64,000 nucleotides of DNA, from positions 1 to 64,000 of the forward strand of contig DACV01000009.1 of assembly GCA_002494885.1 (NCBI GenBank), read 5' to 3'. Under the pieces are notes generated by a model. That model was not told the origin of the DNA and did not search any database. It saw nothing but the letters and a program-made list of their open reading frames with translations. Made by a program: the position numbers and the translations under genes. Shown one piece after another: positions 43,003 through 51,631 of this stretch; position 1 is the stretch's first letter, and each line of letters opens with the position of its first letter. The stretch comes from Methanobacterium sp. UBA44 (lineage in GTDB: Archaea; Methanobacteriota; Methanobacteria; Methanobacteriales; Methanobacteriaceae).

Positions 43003-43788
43003 ATGAGCTTATACATTAAGGAAACAGGGAAAAACAACGATAAAACCATCTTATTTATTCATAGCGAGGTAACAGCGGGTTGGATATGGGATAAACAGGT
43101 AGAAGCATTTAAAGATTACCACTGCATTGTTCCTGATCTTCCAGAACATGGAAAAAGCGCAGGAGCAAAGCCCTTTACAATGCAGGGCGCAGCAGACATG
43201 ATCATTGATATAATTAAAAATAAAGCTAAAAATGGAAAAGCTCATCTTGTGGGAATATCTATGGGTGCTCAAATCATCGTTCAGGTTCTAAGCATGGCTC
43301 CTGAAGTTGTTGATCATGCATTTATTAGTGGAGCGCTTATATGTAATCCCAAACCCACTAAAACCTTTTTAAAGCTCCTAAATCATCTTATTGAAGTTTA
43401 TTTACCTGATAAAAACAAAACTATTCGTATAATGAGTTATGTGAGATCTTATAACATACCTAAAAGTCTCCGTAGTAAATTCAAGGAATCTACGTACATA
43501 ATCGAACCAGAGTCTTTAGATAATATTATTAGAGAAAATATGCTTTTTAGGATGCATAGAAGTCTTAAAAATGTTGATTTACCTGTACTTGTAATGACAG
43601 GAGAAAAGGATTATAAAATCATTAAAAAATCAGCAAGAGATCTTTTAAATGAGCTTCCAAATTCCAGGGGAGCAATGGCTTTGAAAGTTGGGCATTTGTG
43701 GAATATAGAAAATCCAGAGCTATTTAATAACGTCTTAAGAGCATGGATAACCGATAAAAATCTTCCAAAAGGTATTGAATTATTATAA
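43003..43788 (+). CDS. Alpha/beta hydrolase
   Basis: 261 residues. Oxyanion region FIHSEVTAGWIWDKQ, nucleophile elbow LVGISMGAQI (Ser), an acid in TGEKDYKII and the catalytic His in KVGHLWNIENPELF. A general esterase or hydrolase fold; substrate unknown. Starts at ATG 43003 behind AAGGAG. Followed by a near-perfect AT palindrome (TATTTAAAA/TTTTAAATA, about 43796-43813) that may end the transcript. Confidence 0.88.
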   Translation: MSLYIKETGKNNDKTILFIHSEVTAGWIWDKQVEAFKDYHCIVPDLPEHGKSAGAKPFTMQGAADMIIDIIKNKAKNGKAHLVGISMGAQIIVQVLSMAPEVVDHAFISGALICNPKPTKTFLKLLNHLIEVYLPDKNKTIRIMSYVRSYNIPKSLRSKFKESTYIIEPESLDNIIRENMLFRMHRSLKNVDLPVLVMTGEKDYKIIKKSARDLLNELPNSRGAMALKVGHLWNIENPELFNNVLRAWITDKNLPKGIELL

Positions 43789-43888
43789 TAGTGGCTATTT
43801 AAAATTTTAAATAACTATTCAAATGCATAATTTTATTATTGATGTATAGAATAATAATATTAAACAACAATTTTTTGAAGGGATTTCT

Positions 43889-44722
43889 ATTAAAATTGAA
43901 ATTTATTATTTTTCAGGAACAGGGAATTCTCTGCATATAGCCAGAGAATTACAAGAAAGAATTCCAGAAGCAAAGTTAATATCAATGGTAAGTCTCTTAA
44001 ACAGAGATATAATTAAGACTGGTGCAGAAACCATTGGTTTTATTTTTCCAATTCATCTTGCCATGGCTCCTGCTCCTGTAATTGAATTTGTTAAGAAAAT
44101 GGACTTGAAATCAGCAGAATACATTTTTGCAATTGCAACAAGGGCTGGAAGTCAGCATAGGGCATTTATTGACCTGGAAAATGCCTTAAAGAAGAAAGGT
44201 AAAACTTTAGATTCCTTTTTTTCATTGAACATGCCCAGTAACGATCCTAAATTTGAGGGCTGGAAACCGGCAACAGAAGATGAAATAAAGAAAATGGAAT
44301 CTGATATTCAAAATAAGCTTAATTCCATCCAGAAAATTATTTTAAATAAAGAAAAAAGCCGTGAAGAGGATACTGATTTTATTACTCCCATGCCTGCATT
44401 TTCAATTCTCTCCATATTCCTTCCATTCCTTAACAGGCTTTATAATGTTGAATTTTACGCCGATTCAAAATGTATACAATGCGGAACATGTGAAAAGGTC
44501 TGTTTATCCCGAAAGGTAAAAATGATAGATGGAAAACCTGTCTGGCAGAAAAATGTGCAGTGTTTTTTCTGTCATGGGTGTCTAAATTATTGTCCACAGC
44601 AGGCTGTTCAAATAAAATCTACAAGACTTTTAAAATCATTTACAGATAAAAATGAAAGGTATTCACACCCTTATGCAACAGCAGATGAAATTGCTGGAGA
44701 AAAAGAATATGAAGATGTTTAA
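43889..44722 (+). CDS. EFR1-type flavodoxin-ferredoxin fusion, ATT start
   Basis: 277 residues from ATT 43889. Flavodoxin half with FMN loop SGTGNSLHIARELQ at 9-22, then a ferredoxin half with CIQCGTCEKVC and CFFCHGCLNYCP. The first in-frame ATG (43985) would remove the FMN loop. The paralogue at 46775 begins with ATG at the matching position (MDKTEIYYFSGTGNS against IKIEIYYFSGTGNS). GAAGGGAT stands four bases before ATT. An electron carrier linking flavin and 4Fe-4S clusters. A membrane protein gene follows 3 bases later. Confidence 0.85.
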   Translation: MKIEIYYFSGTGNSLHIARELQERIPEAKLISMVSLLNRDIIKTGAETIGFIFPIHLAMAPAPVIEFVKKMDLKSAEYIFAIATRAGSQHRAFIDLENALKKKGKTLDSFFSLNMPSNDPKFEGWKPATEDEIKKMESDIQNKLNSIQKIILNKEKSREEDTDFITPMPAFSILSIFLPFLNRLYNVEFYADSKCIQCGTCEKVCLSRKVKMIDGKPVWQKNVQCFFCHGCLNYCPQQAVQIKSTRLLKSFTDKNERYSHPYATADEIAGEKEYEDV

Positions 44723-44725
44723 TAT

Positions 44726-45247
44726 ATGGATAAATCTGATATAGAAGCTATGGATTCTCGTTGGAATTGGATTTACAAATTCAGTAGCGTAACTGCCCTA
44801 ATTGCAGGAATATTATTTCTAATTGCAGGTATCGAACTCATTATCATGGTCTTTCAATCAGGTACTATAAATGGCTCATTTTGGTCTAATTGGCTTATTT
44901 TGCTTTTTAAACTACATGCTGGATTCAATGGAATTCAATTGAACCAATTATATGTATTAAATCTCTTGGATATTGTCATCATGGTATTTATTGCCTTAAC
45001 ATTTCTCGGTCTTTATGTTGCTCTCAGGAGAGCAAGTAAAATCTGGTCCATAATAGCTTTGATCCAACCATTTCTGGGAATATTAATCTTCATAGCCACT
45101 CAATCAGCTGGTCGATCTGCTGTAATGGGAGGGATACTTGTAATTTCTTTTGTTATGCTTCAAAACAACACTTTCAAAAATTTCACTGCTTTTTTAGGGA
45201 TTATAGCAAGTCTTGCTTACGATATGGAGAATAGGAAAATTACTTAA
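44726..45247 (+). CDS. Membrane protein, DUF4386-like
   Basis: 173 residues, about five helices. It is a shorter relative of the protein at 47640: both begin with a charged stretch and RW..IYK or RWKTLYKIG, and share a similar helix order with FTAFLGIIA against LTAYVGIIA near the end. The middle is shorter here, so it may have lost a segment. Tight linkage to the EFR1 gene, repeated in the second copy, suggests they work together at the membrane. Confidence 0.75.
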   Translation: MDKSDIEAMDSRWNWIYKFSSVTALIAGILFLIAGIELIIMVFQSGTINGSFWSNWLILLFKLHAGFNGIQLNQLYVLNLLDIVIMVFIALTFLGLYVALRRASKIWSIIALIQPFLGILIFIATQSAGRSAVMGGILVISFVMLQNNTFKNFTAFLGIIASLAYDMENRKIT

Positions 45248-45294
45248 TTAATTTTTTAAATAATTATTAATAGCTAATGAAAAGGAGGAATTAA

Positions 45295-45759
45295 ATGAAA
45301 ATTGGAATAATAGTACATTCTATAACGAATAATACCTATTCTGTTGCCCAGAAACTTCATGATAAGCTTATAGAAACTGGACATAATGCGGAAATCCAGA
45401 GGGTGAGTATGGTTGGCGGGGACAGGCCTGAAGGCAAAAATATAGAACTTGAAAATCCACCAGATGTGAGTTCATATGATGCACTAATTTTCGGCGGCCC
45501 GGTGCACGCATTTTCCCTTGCACCTGCAATGAAGATGTATATGGAACAAATGGGATCACTTCAAGATAAAAAAGTTGCTCTTTTTGTTACCAAGGGTTTA
45601 CGTTTTGAATGGACAGGGGGAACTCGCGCAATCGGGCAAATGAAAAAAATATGCCAATCTAAAGGCGCAATAGTAATGGGAACAGGCATAGTTGTCTGGA
45701 ATAAACAGCACGATAAAAAGATTGCTGAAGTGGCCCAAAAGTTCAGTAATTTATTTTAA
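45295..45759 (+). CDS. Flavodoxin
   Basis: 154 residues. IGIIVHSITNNTYSVAQKL gives the FMN phosphate loop, then YDALIFGGPVHAFSLAPAMK. Small FMN electron carrier. AAAGGAGG precedes ATG 45295. It is followed by a hairpin, ATGGAGT-TAATT-ACTCCAT at 45760-45778, that probably terminates transcription. Confidence 0.87.
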   Translation: MKIGIIVHSITNNTYSVAQKLHDKLIETGHNAEIQRVSMVGGDRPEGKNIELENPPDVSSYDALIFGGPVHAFSLAPAMKMYMEQMGSLQDKKVALFVTKGLRFEWTGGTRAIGQMKKICQSKGAIVMGTGIVVWNKQHDKKIAEVAQKFSNLF

Positions 45760-45778
45760 ATGGAGTTAATTACTCCAT
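45760..45778 (+). terminator. 7-bp hairpin after the flavodoxin gene
   Basis: Arms ATGGAGT and ACTCCAT, loop TAATT, followed by an AT-rich run. The remainder of 45779-46071 has no gene and leads into the TetR promoter. Confidence 0.5.
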
Positions 45779-45998
45779 ATTTAAAATTATAGTAAAGAAT
45801 GTAACTTATTAAACATTTGAATTTTATTATTTTGATTAACTCGTCTTAATTAAAGCTTAAAACAGCATGAGCAAGATTTAAAATAATAATAATAGTTTAA
45901 AACATTTAGTAACTCACTATAAATCAATTCAAGCTTTAAAATACTATAATTCTATTTTAATAGTCTGCTATTTTTATATTTTTGCCTATAAGAAAACC

Positions 45999-46046
45999 TT
46001 TATATAGTTTGGATAACAGCATGTTATATTGGTAACATAGTGTTAT
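45999..46046 (+). promoter_or_regulatory. TetR-gene promoter with palindromic operator
   Basis: TATA box TTTATATA at 45999-46006, then a 34-base palindrome at 46013-46046: ATAACAGCATGTTA, spacer TATTGG, TAACATAGTGTTAT. The arms match in 12 of 14 positions. The operator covers the expected start of transcription 25 bases after the TATA box, so the downstream TetR protein very likely represses its own operon here. Confidence 0.75.
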
Positions 46047-46071
46047 AAATAAATCAGTAAGTTATAATTGT

Positions 46072-46743
46072 ATGGTGATAAAACTGTCATTTCAAAAATT
46101 AAAAGAACAGGAAAAAGAGGAAAGGCGTAAATACATAATAGATGTTGCAGAGAAGCTTTTTCTGCATAAAGGATACAATAAAATCTCTATGGGTGATATA
46201 GCAAAGGAAGTAGGAGTAAACAGGGCTACTCTCTACCTTTACTTCAAGAATAAAGATTCTATTTATTTTGCAGTCCTTTTACGTGGTCTTTACCTAATGA
46301 GAGATTTCTTTCAAAAAGCAATTAAAGAAGATCAAAATGGACTGGAGCGGCTTATTGAATTATGTTATGCGTTTTTCAATTACTGTAAGAAATATCCAGA
46401 GTATTATCGTGAGTTAGCATATATGAGGGCTCATAATTTTGATATCAGCCGAATAAAATGTGTAAATGAACAGATGATAGTTGCAAATGATCTCATGGAT
46501 GCAATAAGTAATTCTATTAAAATGGGCATGGATGATGAGAGCATGAAAGACCAGCTTGACCCCGTAAAAACAGCCGTTTTTGTAGTGAATAACTGCGAAA
46601 AAATGGTCAATCCAGGGCCTGATATGTTAGGGCTTTTATCGATGCACAGCATAAATCCAGATCAGTATTTAGAATACTCTTTTAACCTTTTAATATCAAC
46701 CATATCAAAAAAAGACATATGTGCGAATGAAGAATTCAACTAA
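46072..46743 (+). CDS. TetR family transcriptional regulator
   Basis: 223 residues. N-terminal HTH at about 22-66: RRKYIIDVAEKLFLHKGYNKISMGDIA, KEVGVNRATLYLYFKNKDSI. Ligand-binding helical C-terminal domain. It binds a palindrome as a dimer pair and is released by a small molecule. The palindrome directly upstream and the 31-base gap to the EFR1 genes mark it as the local autorepressor of this operon. Confidence 0.92.
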   Translation: MVIKLSFQKLKEQEKEERRKYIIDVAEKLFLHKGYNKISMGDIAKEVGVNRATLYLYFKNKDSIYFAVLLRGLYLMRDFFQKAIKEDQNGLERLIELCYAFFNYCKKYPEYYRELAYMRAHNFDISRIKCVNEQMIVANDLMDAISNSIKMGMDDESMKDQLDPVKTAVFVVNNCEKMVNPGPDMLGLLSMHSINPDQYLEYSFNLLISTISKKDICANEEFN

Positions 46744-46774
46744 TTAGTTTTATTCTTTACATGGGGATGTTATA

Positions 46775-47335
46775 ATGGACAAAACAGAAATTTATTATTT
46801 TTCAGGAACTGGAAATTCACTTTACGTGGCTAAGGAATTGCAGAAAAGAATTCCAGAAGCAGAACTTTTACCGATTGTGAGTCTTTTAGACCAAGATGTC
46901 ATAAAAACTAATGGAAAAAATGTAGGGTTTGTTTTTCCAGTGCATGCTTTAACCATTCCCATTGTAGTAAAAAGATTTCTTAAAAAAACTGATTTCTCTT
47001 CAGCAGAGTACATCTTTGCAGTTACAACACGGGGCGGTTCTATTTTCAGGGGTTTTGAGGAAATTGAAAGGATATTAAAAAAGAAAAGTAAACGCTTAGA
47101 TGCACATTTTATTCTTAATATGGGCATGAACGACCCAAAACCAAAAGGATACAAGTGCCCAACTTCGGATGAGATTTTAAAAATGGAATTAGTGATAAAT
47201 GAAAAATTAGATTTAATCCAAAAAATTATATTAAATAAAGAAGTTAGCAGAGAAGAAGACTCAGAATACTTAATTGAATTTGGATATAATCCTGTAATTA
47301 ATTCTATATTGGAAAAACTGGTTATTGGGGTATGA
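46775..47335 (+). CDS. EFR1-type flavodoxin half (split second copy)
   Basis: 186 residues matching the flavodoxin half of the gene at 43889: IYYFSGTGNSLYVAKELQKR, VGFVFPVHALTIPIVVKRFL and the shared QKIILNKEVSREEDSE. It stops at TGA just where the paralogue passes into its ferredoxin half. The stop overlaps the next ATG as ATGA, so either a frameshift split one gene or the two halves are now made as coupled subunits. GGGGATG precedes ATG 46775. Confidence 0.85.
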   Translation: MDKTEIYYFSGTGNSLYVAKELQKRIPEAELLPIVSLLDQDVIKTNGKNVGFVFPVHALTIPIVVKRFLKKTDFSSAEYIFAVTTRGGSIFRGFEEIERILKKKSKRLDAHFILNMGMNDPKPKGYKCPTSDEILKMELVINEKLDLIQKIILNKEVSREEDSEYLIEFGYNPVINSILEKLVIGV

Positions 47336-47637
47336 CATTTTCTGAGTATATTGGGGGAGTTAATTACTTTTATACTGATTATAAGTGTAATGGATGCGGA
47401 ATTTGTGAAAAGATCTGCTTATCTGGAAAAATTAAAATGGATGGTGAAAAACCAGTTTGGATAAAGGATATCTTTTGTTATATGTGCTATGTATGTATCA
47501 ATTTTTGTCCTCAAAATTTAGTCCAGATAAATGACATACCATTTGTTAAATCCTATACAGAAGAAAATGAAAGATATTCCTGTCCATATGCAACTTCAAA
47601 GGATATTGAAAAACAAAAATTTAAAGGAGAGTTTTAA
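47332..47637 (+). CDS. EFR1-type ferredoxin half (split second copy)
   Basis: 101 residues with two cluster sites, CNGCGICEKIC and CYMCYVCINFCP, and the same tail as the paralogue (ENERYSCPYATSKDIE against KNERYSHPYATADEIA). It begins at ATG 47332, overlapping the previous stop by 4 bases. All eight Cys are kept, which argues for selection. Two 4Fe-4S clusters expected. Confidence 0.83.
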   Translation: MTFSEYIGGVNYFYTDYKCNGCGICEKICLSGKIKMDGEKPVWIKDIFCYMCYVCINFCPQNLVQINDIPFVKSYTEENERYSCPYATSKDIEKQKFKGEF

Positions 47638-47639
47638 TA

Positions 47640-48383
47640 TTGAAATCAGAGGGGATTAATGATATTAAAAATGAGCGCTGGAAAACTCTCTACAAAATTG
47701 GAGGGGCAGCAGCTATACTTGCAGCAGTACTCCTTTTAATTGAAATAATTGTATTTACTATCTGGCCTCAACAGACCACGGCCATTGCTTATTTTACATT
47801 ATTCCGAAGTAACAGACTCATTGGATTGTTAGACTTTTATTTATTAGAAATGCTTGCTTACATTCTTTTTGTACCTATATTCCTGGCAATATACTTTGCA
47901 ATCAGGAAAAACACCGAAAGCTACATGATTCTTGGAATGACTTTTGCTATTATAGGCATAGCTATCTTTCTTTCAACAAACAATCCCTTTTCATTGCTTT
48001 CTTTAAGCGATCAGTATTGGGCTGCAACAACAGAAGCACAAAAATCAGTCTTACTTTCAGTGGGACAGACTATAATCGCTAATACGGGGCAACGTGCTGT
48101 TGGAGGCTTCAATATGGGATTCTTGCTCGTTTCGATTGCAGGCCTTATAACATCATGTGTCATGCTAAAAAGCCCTATTTTCAGTAGATTGACTGCTTAT
48201 GTAGGAATTATTGCTTTTGTTATCTCATTAGTTGATTATTTAAGGATAATATTCATTCCATCAGTGACTATTATCCTTTTAATTATCGCCGTCCTATCAG
48301 GGATACTTTTATTAATATGGTTGTTTTTAGTCGGTAGAAGTCTTTTGAAGTTAAGTAAAAACCCTCCAACCGTCGAAAATTGA
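47640..48383 (+). CDS. DUF4386-like membrane protein
   Basis: 247 residues, seven or eight helices. TLYKIGGAAAILAAVLLLIE, LIGLLDFYLLEMLAYILFVP and SRLTAYVGIIAFVISLVDYL fit the DUF4386 pattern. TTG 47640 is the likely start, with AAAGGAGAG at good distance and no closer in-frame ATG. It is the last gene of tetR-EFR1a-EFR1b-membrane protein, matching the EFR1-membrane pair at 43.9-45.2 kb. Confidence 0.8.
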   Translation: MKSEGINDIKNERWKTLYKIGGAAAILAAVLLLIEIIVFTIWPQQTTAIAYFTLFRSNRLIGLLDFYLLEMLAYILFVPIFLAIYFAIRKNTESYMILGMTFAIIGIAIFLSTNNPFSLLSLSDQYWAATTEAQKSVLLSVGQTIIANTGQRAVGGFNMGFLLVSIAGLITSCVMLKSPIFSRLTAYVGIIAFVISLVDYLRIIFIPSVTIILLIIAVLSGILLLIWLFLVGRSLLKLSKNPPTVEN

Positions 48384-48436
48384 ATTTTATGTTTTTAATG
48401 GTAAATTTTATTAATTTCCAGGTATAAACTATAATT

Positions 48437-48838
48437 ATGAAAAAGAAAGCTGTTTCTAAGGATGAAATGGAAAAAAGCTCTCCTGCAAAAGATGTGGACG
48501 AATACCTTGCTGCACTCCCTAAAGATCAACGTGAAGCTCTTGAGAAGGTTCGTAAAGCAATTAAAGAGGTCGCTCCAGAAGTTGAAGAAGTTATTAGCTA
48601 CCGGATCCCTACTTACAAATATCAGGAGCCATTGGTTCATTTTGCAGCATTTAAAAATCATTTAAGTTTTTATGGCATAAATAAATCCGTTTTTGAGGAC
48701 TTTAAAGATGAACTTCAAGACTATAAAATTTCGGGCACTACAATCCATTTCTCTGCTGAAAATCCTCTTTTGGAATCAGTAGTTAAAAAGATTGTAAAAA
48801 AACGGATGAAAGAAAATGAAGAGAGATTAAAAAAGTAA
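48437..48838 (+). CDS. DUF1801 family protein
   Basis: 133 residues. VDEYLAALPKDQREALEKVRKAIKEVAPEVEEVISYRIPTYKY and FAAFKNHLSFYG follow the DUF1801 (YdhG/frataxin-like) family. It has been proposed to bind iron in bacteria; function in archaea unknown. Cytoplasmic. It is far more common in bacteria than in methanogens, in line with import of this region. Confidence 0.86.
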   Translation: MKKKAVSKDEMEKSSPAKDVDEYLAALPKDQREALEKVRKAIKEVAPEVEEVISYRIPTYKYQEPLVHFAAFKNHLSFYGINKSVFEDFKDELQDYKISGTTIHFSAENPLLESVVKKIVKKRMKENEERLKK

Positions 48839-48857
48839 ATTCTACAAAAGTAGAATT
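48838..48857 (+). terminator. 8-bp hairpin between DUF1801 and VOC genes
   Basis: AATTCTAC-AAAA-GTAGAATT, beginning at the DUF1801 stop and ending three bases before the AGGAGG of the next gene. Terminator or translation-control structure. Confidence 0.45.
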
Positions 48858-48872
48858 AATAGGAGGTTTTAC

Positions 48873-49343
48873 ATGCAAAAAATCACCCCATTCCTATGGT
48901 TTGATAATCAGGCTGAAGAGGCCATGAATTTCTACATATCAGTTTTTAAAAACTCTAAAGTAGTAAGTGCTGTTCGTTATGGAAAGGCAGGACCTGGGCC
49001 TGAAGGTACAGTCATGACAGCTAGGTTCCAGATTGAAGGACAGGAATTCGTAGCATTAAATGGTGGGCCGCAGTTTAAGTTCTCAGAGGCCATATCTTTT
49101 GTAATAAACTGTGAAAATCAGGAAGAAATAGATTACTATTGGGGAAAGCTCTCTGAAAGCGGCGAAGAACAGGGACCTGGCTGGGTAAAGGATAAATACG
49201 GACTTTCCTGGCAGATTGTACCCACCATTTTAAGCGATATGATGGCTGATGAGAGTCCTGAAAAATCAGGTAGGGTAATGGCTGCAATGATGCAGATGAC
49301 TAAAATTGATATAAATAAATTAGAGCAATCGTATAAGGGTTAA
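48873..49343 (+). CDS. VOC/PhnB-like protein
   Basis: 156 residues. TPFLWFDNQAEEAMNFYISVF, EFVALNGGPQFKFSEAISF and WVKDKYGLSWQIVPTIL are the PhnB-like (3-demethylubiquinone methyltransferase-like) glyoxalase fold. These are dimeric barrels of unknown substrate. AGGAGG precedes ATG 48873. Bacterial-type family. Confidence 0.9.
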   Translation: MQKITPFLWFDNQAEEAMNFYISVFKNSKVVSAVRYGKAGPGPEGTVMTARFQIEGQEFVALNGGPQFKFSEAISFVINCENQEEIDYYWGKLSESGEEQGPGWVKDKYGLSWQIVPTILSDMMADESPEKSGRVMAAMMQMTKIDINKLEQSYKG

Positions 49344-49384
49344 ATGCCCTTAATATTTAAAAACGTATTTTCAGGGCATATAAA

Positions 49385-49888
49385 ATGAAATTAATTATAA
49401 GAGCCTTATTTTCTTTAATTCTGCCGGTTACTGCAGCGATAATAATACCATTTTTTTTAATTTCAAATTATAATAATCATTTACTTGCTTTTAATTCAAT
49501 TTTAACAGGTATCATGCTGATTATGGGGATATTGTTGATATTTTTTGGATTATTATTTTTAATTTATACCAATAAATCGTTTTTAAAGATAGGTAAGGGT
49601 ACACTGGCACCATGGGATTCTCCAAAGGAGTTAGTTGTAGATGGTGCATACAGATATGTTAGAAATCCAATGATAAGTGGAATTTTAATGATTCTTTTGG
49701 GAGAAACGTTGATTTTCGCTTTAATTGAATTATTATTATGGTTTGCAGTCTTTTTTGTTGTAAATCATGTATACCTCATCTACGGGGAAGAACCAGGCTT
49801 AATAAAACGGTTTGGTGATAATTACAGGGAATATATGAAAAATGTTCCAAGATGGATTCCTAGCTTAAAACCATGGATAAAAAATTAA
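49385..49888 (+). CDS. Isoprenylcysteine methyltransferase-like membrane protein (ICMT/PEMT type)
   Basis: 167 residues, four or five helices. The cofactor-binding stretch GAYRYVRNPMISGILMILLGE and the end EEPGLIKRFGDNYREYMKNVPRWIP match the ICMT/PEMT family. It would methylate a lipid or a small hydrophobic acceptor with SAM; the real substrate is unknown. A second, unequal member follows 36 bases later. Confidence 0.85.
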   Translation: MKLIIRALFSLILPVTAAIIIPFFLISNYNNHLLAFNSILTGIMLIMGILLIFFGLLFLIYTNKSFLKIGKGTLAPWDSPKELVVDGAYRYVRNPMISGILMILLGETLIFALIELLLWFAVFFVVNHVYLIYGEEPGLIKRFGDNYREYMKNVPRWIPSLKPWIKN

Positions 49889-49924
49889 ATCTTGATTAGA
49901 TGTACTGTTTAAAAGAATCGGTTG

Positions 49925-50404
49925 ATGAAAATGTTTAAAACCACAAGAGAGGATTGGTACTTCATTGTTCCATCATCATTGATCTTCTTTTTTGCCTTAA
50001 TTATATCTGTATGGGACTTTATAATAATTCAAAAGGCGAATTATGGCATTATAAACATTATAGGGGTGATTTTGTTTTTAACAGGCCTAATCATACGTTT
50101 AATTGGAAAGAGGACTTTAGGAAGGTATTATTCATATGGCTTGAAAACACTGCCAGATCATAAACTCATTAAACATGGTATTTATAAGCATATTCGGCAT
50201 CCTATTTACCTTGCTATTATTCTGTATGGTATGGGAATCCCAATGTTCTTTTCAAGTCTATATGGTTTTCTTATAATGCTGTGCTTGATTCCACTCATTT
50301 TTTACAGAATAAAAATTGAAGAAAAAATGTTGTTGAATAAATTTGGAGAGGAATATAGGGATTACATGGAAAAAAGCAAAAAATTAATCCCTTTCGTGTT
50401 TTAA
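49925..50404 (+). CDS. Isoprenylcysteine methyltransferase-like membrane protein
   Basis: 159 residues, four helices. HGIYKHIRHPIYLAIILYGMG and the tail EEKMLLNKFGEEYRDYMEKSKKLIP are the SAM-binding family motifs. ATG 49925 is preferred to TTG 49922. Same family as the previous gene but diverged, so probably an old pair with different substrates. Confidence 0.85.
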   Translation: MKMFKTTREDWYFIVPSSLIFFFALIISVWDFIIIQKANYGIINIIGVILFLTGLIIRLIGKRTLGRYYSYGLKTLPDHKLIKHGIYKHIRHPIYLAIILYGMGIPMFFSSLYGFLIMLCLIPLIFYRIKIEEKMLLNKFGEEYRDYMEKSKKLIPFVF

Positions 50405-50511
50405 ATGATCTTATAAATTTCGATGATCTAGATAACAAAATACTGAGGTTCTAAATGTCTTAAAGTTATTCACCAGAAAAAACAGGGATTTTTTATGGAG
50501 ATAGAATTACC

Positions 50512-50982
50512 ATGAAGGAATATGAATTCGATGCAGTGCTTTTAAAGCATGAGGGGATGAACGCCTCATTTATTGAGTTCCCCTATGATGTAGAAAAGGA
50601 ATTTGGCACAAAAGGTCAGGTTAAAGTGCATGCAACGTTCGATGGGGTTGAATACAGGGGTTCGCTTGCAAAAATGGGCCATCACTGCCATATATTGGGT
50701 GTTACGCAAAAAATACGTAAAGAAATCAATAAAAATTCTGGAGATACGGTTCACGTTGTTTTGAGGCAGGATACCGAGCTGAGAATAGTTAAAGTGCCTG
50801 AAGATTTTGCAGGACTCTTAAATAAACATACAGAAGCGAAAGGATTCTTTGATGCGCTGTCGTATACAAATAAAAATAATTATGTGCGGTGGATTACAGA
50901 AGCTAAAAGAGAAAAAACTCGACAAAAGAGATTGCAAAAATCATTAGCTTTGCTGTTGGATAAAGTGAAACGCCCTTTATAA
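50512..50982 (+). CDS. DUF1905 and OmdA (YdeI-like) protein
   Basis: 156 residues in two parts. Residues about 1-95 are DUF1905 (FDAVLLKHEGMNASFIEFPYDV, GKMG-like AKMGHHCHILGVTQKIRKEI, VVLRQDTELRIV). Residues about 98-150 are the OmdA domain (AKGFFDALSYTNKNNYVRWI, EAKREKTRQKRLQKSLALL). In bacteria OmdA proteins are tied to envelope stress or bacteriocin tolerance. The archaeal role is unknown. Confidence 0.88.
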   Translation: MKEYEFDAVLLKHEGMNASFIEFPYDVEKEFGTKGQVKVHATFDGVEYRGSLAKMGHHCHILGVTQKIRKEINKNSGDTVHVVLRQDTELRIVKVPEDFAGLLNKHTEAKGFFDALSYTNKNNYVRWITEAKREKTRQKRLQKSLALLLDKVKRPL

Positions 50983-51006
50983 TAATTAAATAAGAAAGTG
51001 ATGTTT

Positions 51007-51621
51007 ATGCAAATACAACGTAAAAAACAAATATTCGCACTTTGCGGCATCGTAGCCCCGATTCTATTCACACTTTTGGTGATAATAGCAAATTTTCTAC
51101 GGCCTGATTACAGCCAAATCTATAATTTTGTCAGTGATCTCACCGCCGGCCCCTATGCAATAATTCAAAGGCTTAATTTCGTTATTTTTGGCATTTTAAC
51201 CATTGGGTTTGCATTTGGGCTTCGAATAGGATTGCTAGCTCCTCAGGGAAGAGCCCTGAAAGCAGGGGTATGGCTTGTAATGATATTCGGTTTGGGCGTG
51301 TTTTTTGCAGGAGTATTTCCTGTAGATTACCTTTCAAGATGCCCGCATGATTTAGTAAGCTCTATTGCGTTCCTCTCGATTATAGCGGCCCAGCTTCTGA
51401 TCTGGAAAGGATTGAAAAGTGCAGATGGTACTGTATGGGGCAGGTACAGGAAATATTCGCTTATTAGCGGAATATTATCAATTATCTTGCTTTTTGTGCT
51501 TCGGGTGGCAATCGGAGGGAATTATCAGGGAATTGTTCAAAGGGCATTCCTTGCAGTGCAGTGGATATGGATTGAGGTTACAGGACTGAAACTATATTTT
51601 ATAACTAAAAGAACCAATTGA
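51007..51621 (+). CDS. DUF998 family membrane protein
   Basis: 204 residues, six predicted helices. DYSQIYNFVSDLTAGPYAIIQRLNF and GVFPVDYLSRCPHDLVSSIAF are the DUF998 signature. Function unknown. ATG 51007 is preferred since GAAAGTGAT lies just ahead; ATG 51001 overlaps that site. The methyltransferase gene follows 10 bases later, likely in one operon. Confidence 0.85.
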   Translation: MQIQRKKQIFALCGIVAPILFTLLVIIANFLRPDYSQIYNFVSDLTAGPYAIIQRLNFVIFGILTIGFAFGLRIGLLAPQGRALKAGVWLVMIFGLGVFFAGVFPVDYLSRCPHDLVSSIAFLSIIAAQLLIWKGLKSADGTVWGRYRKYSLISGILSIILLFVLRVAIGGNYQGIVQRAFLAVQWIWIEVTGLKLYFITKRTN

Positions 51622-51631
51622 TGGTGATTAA

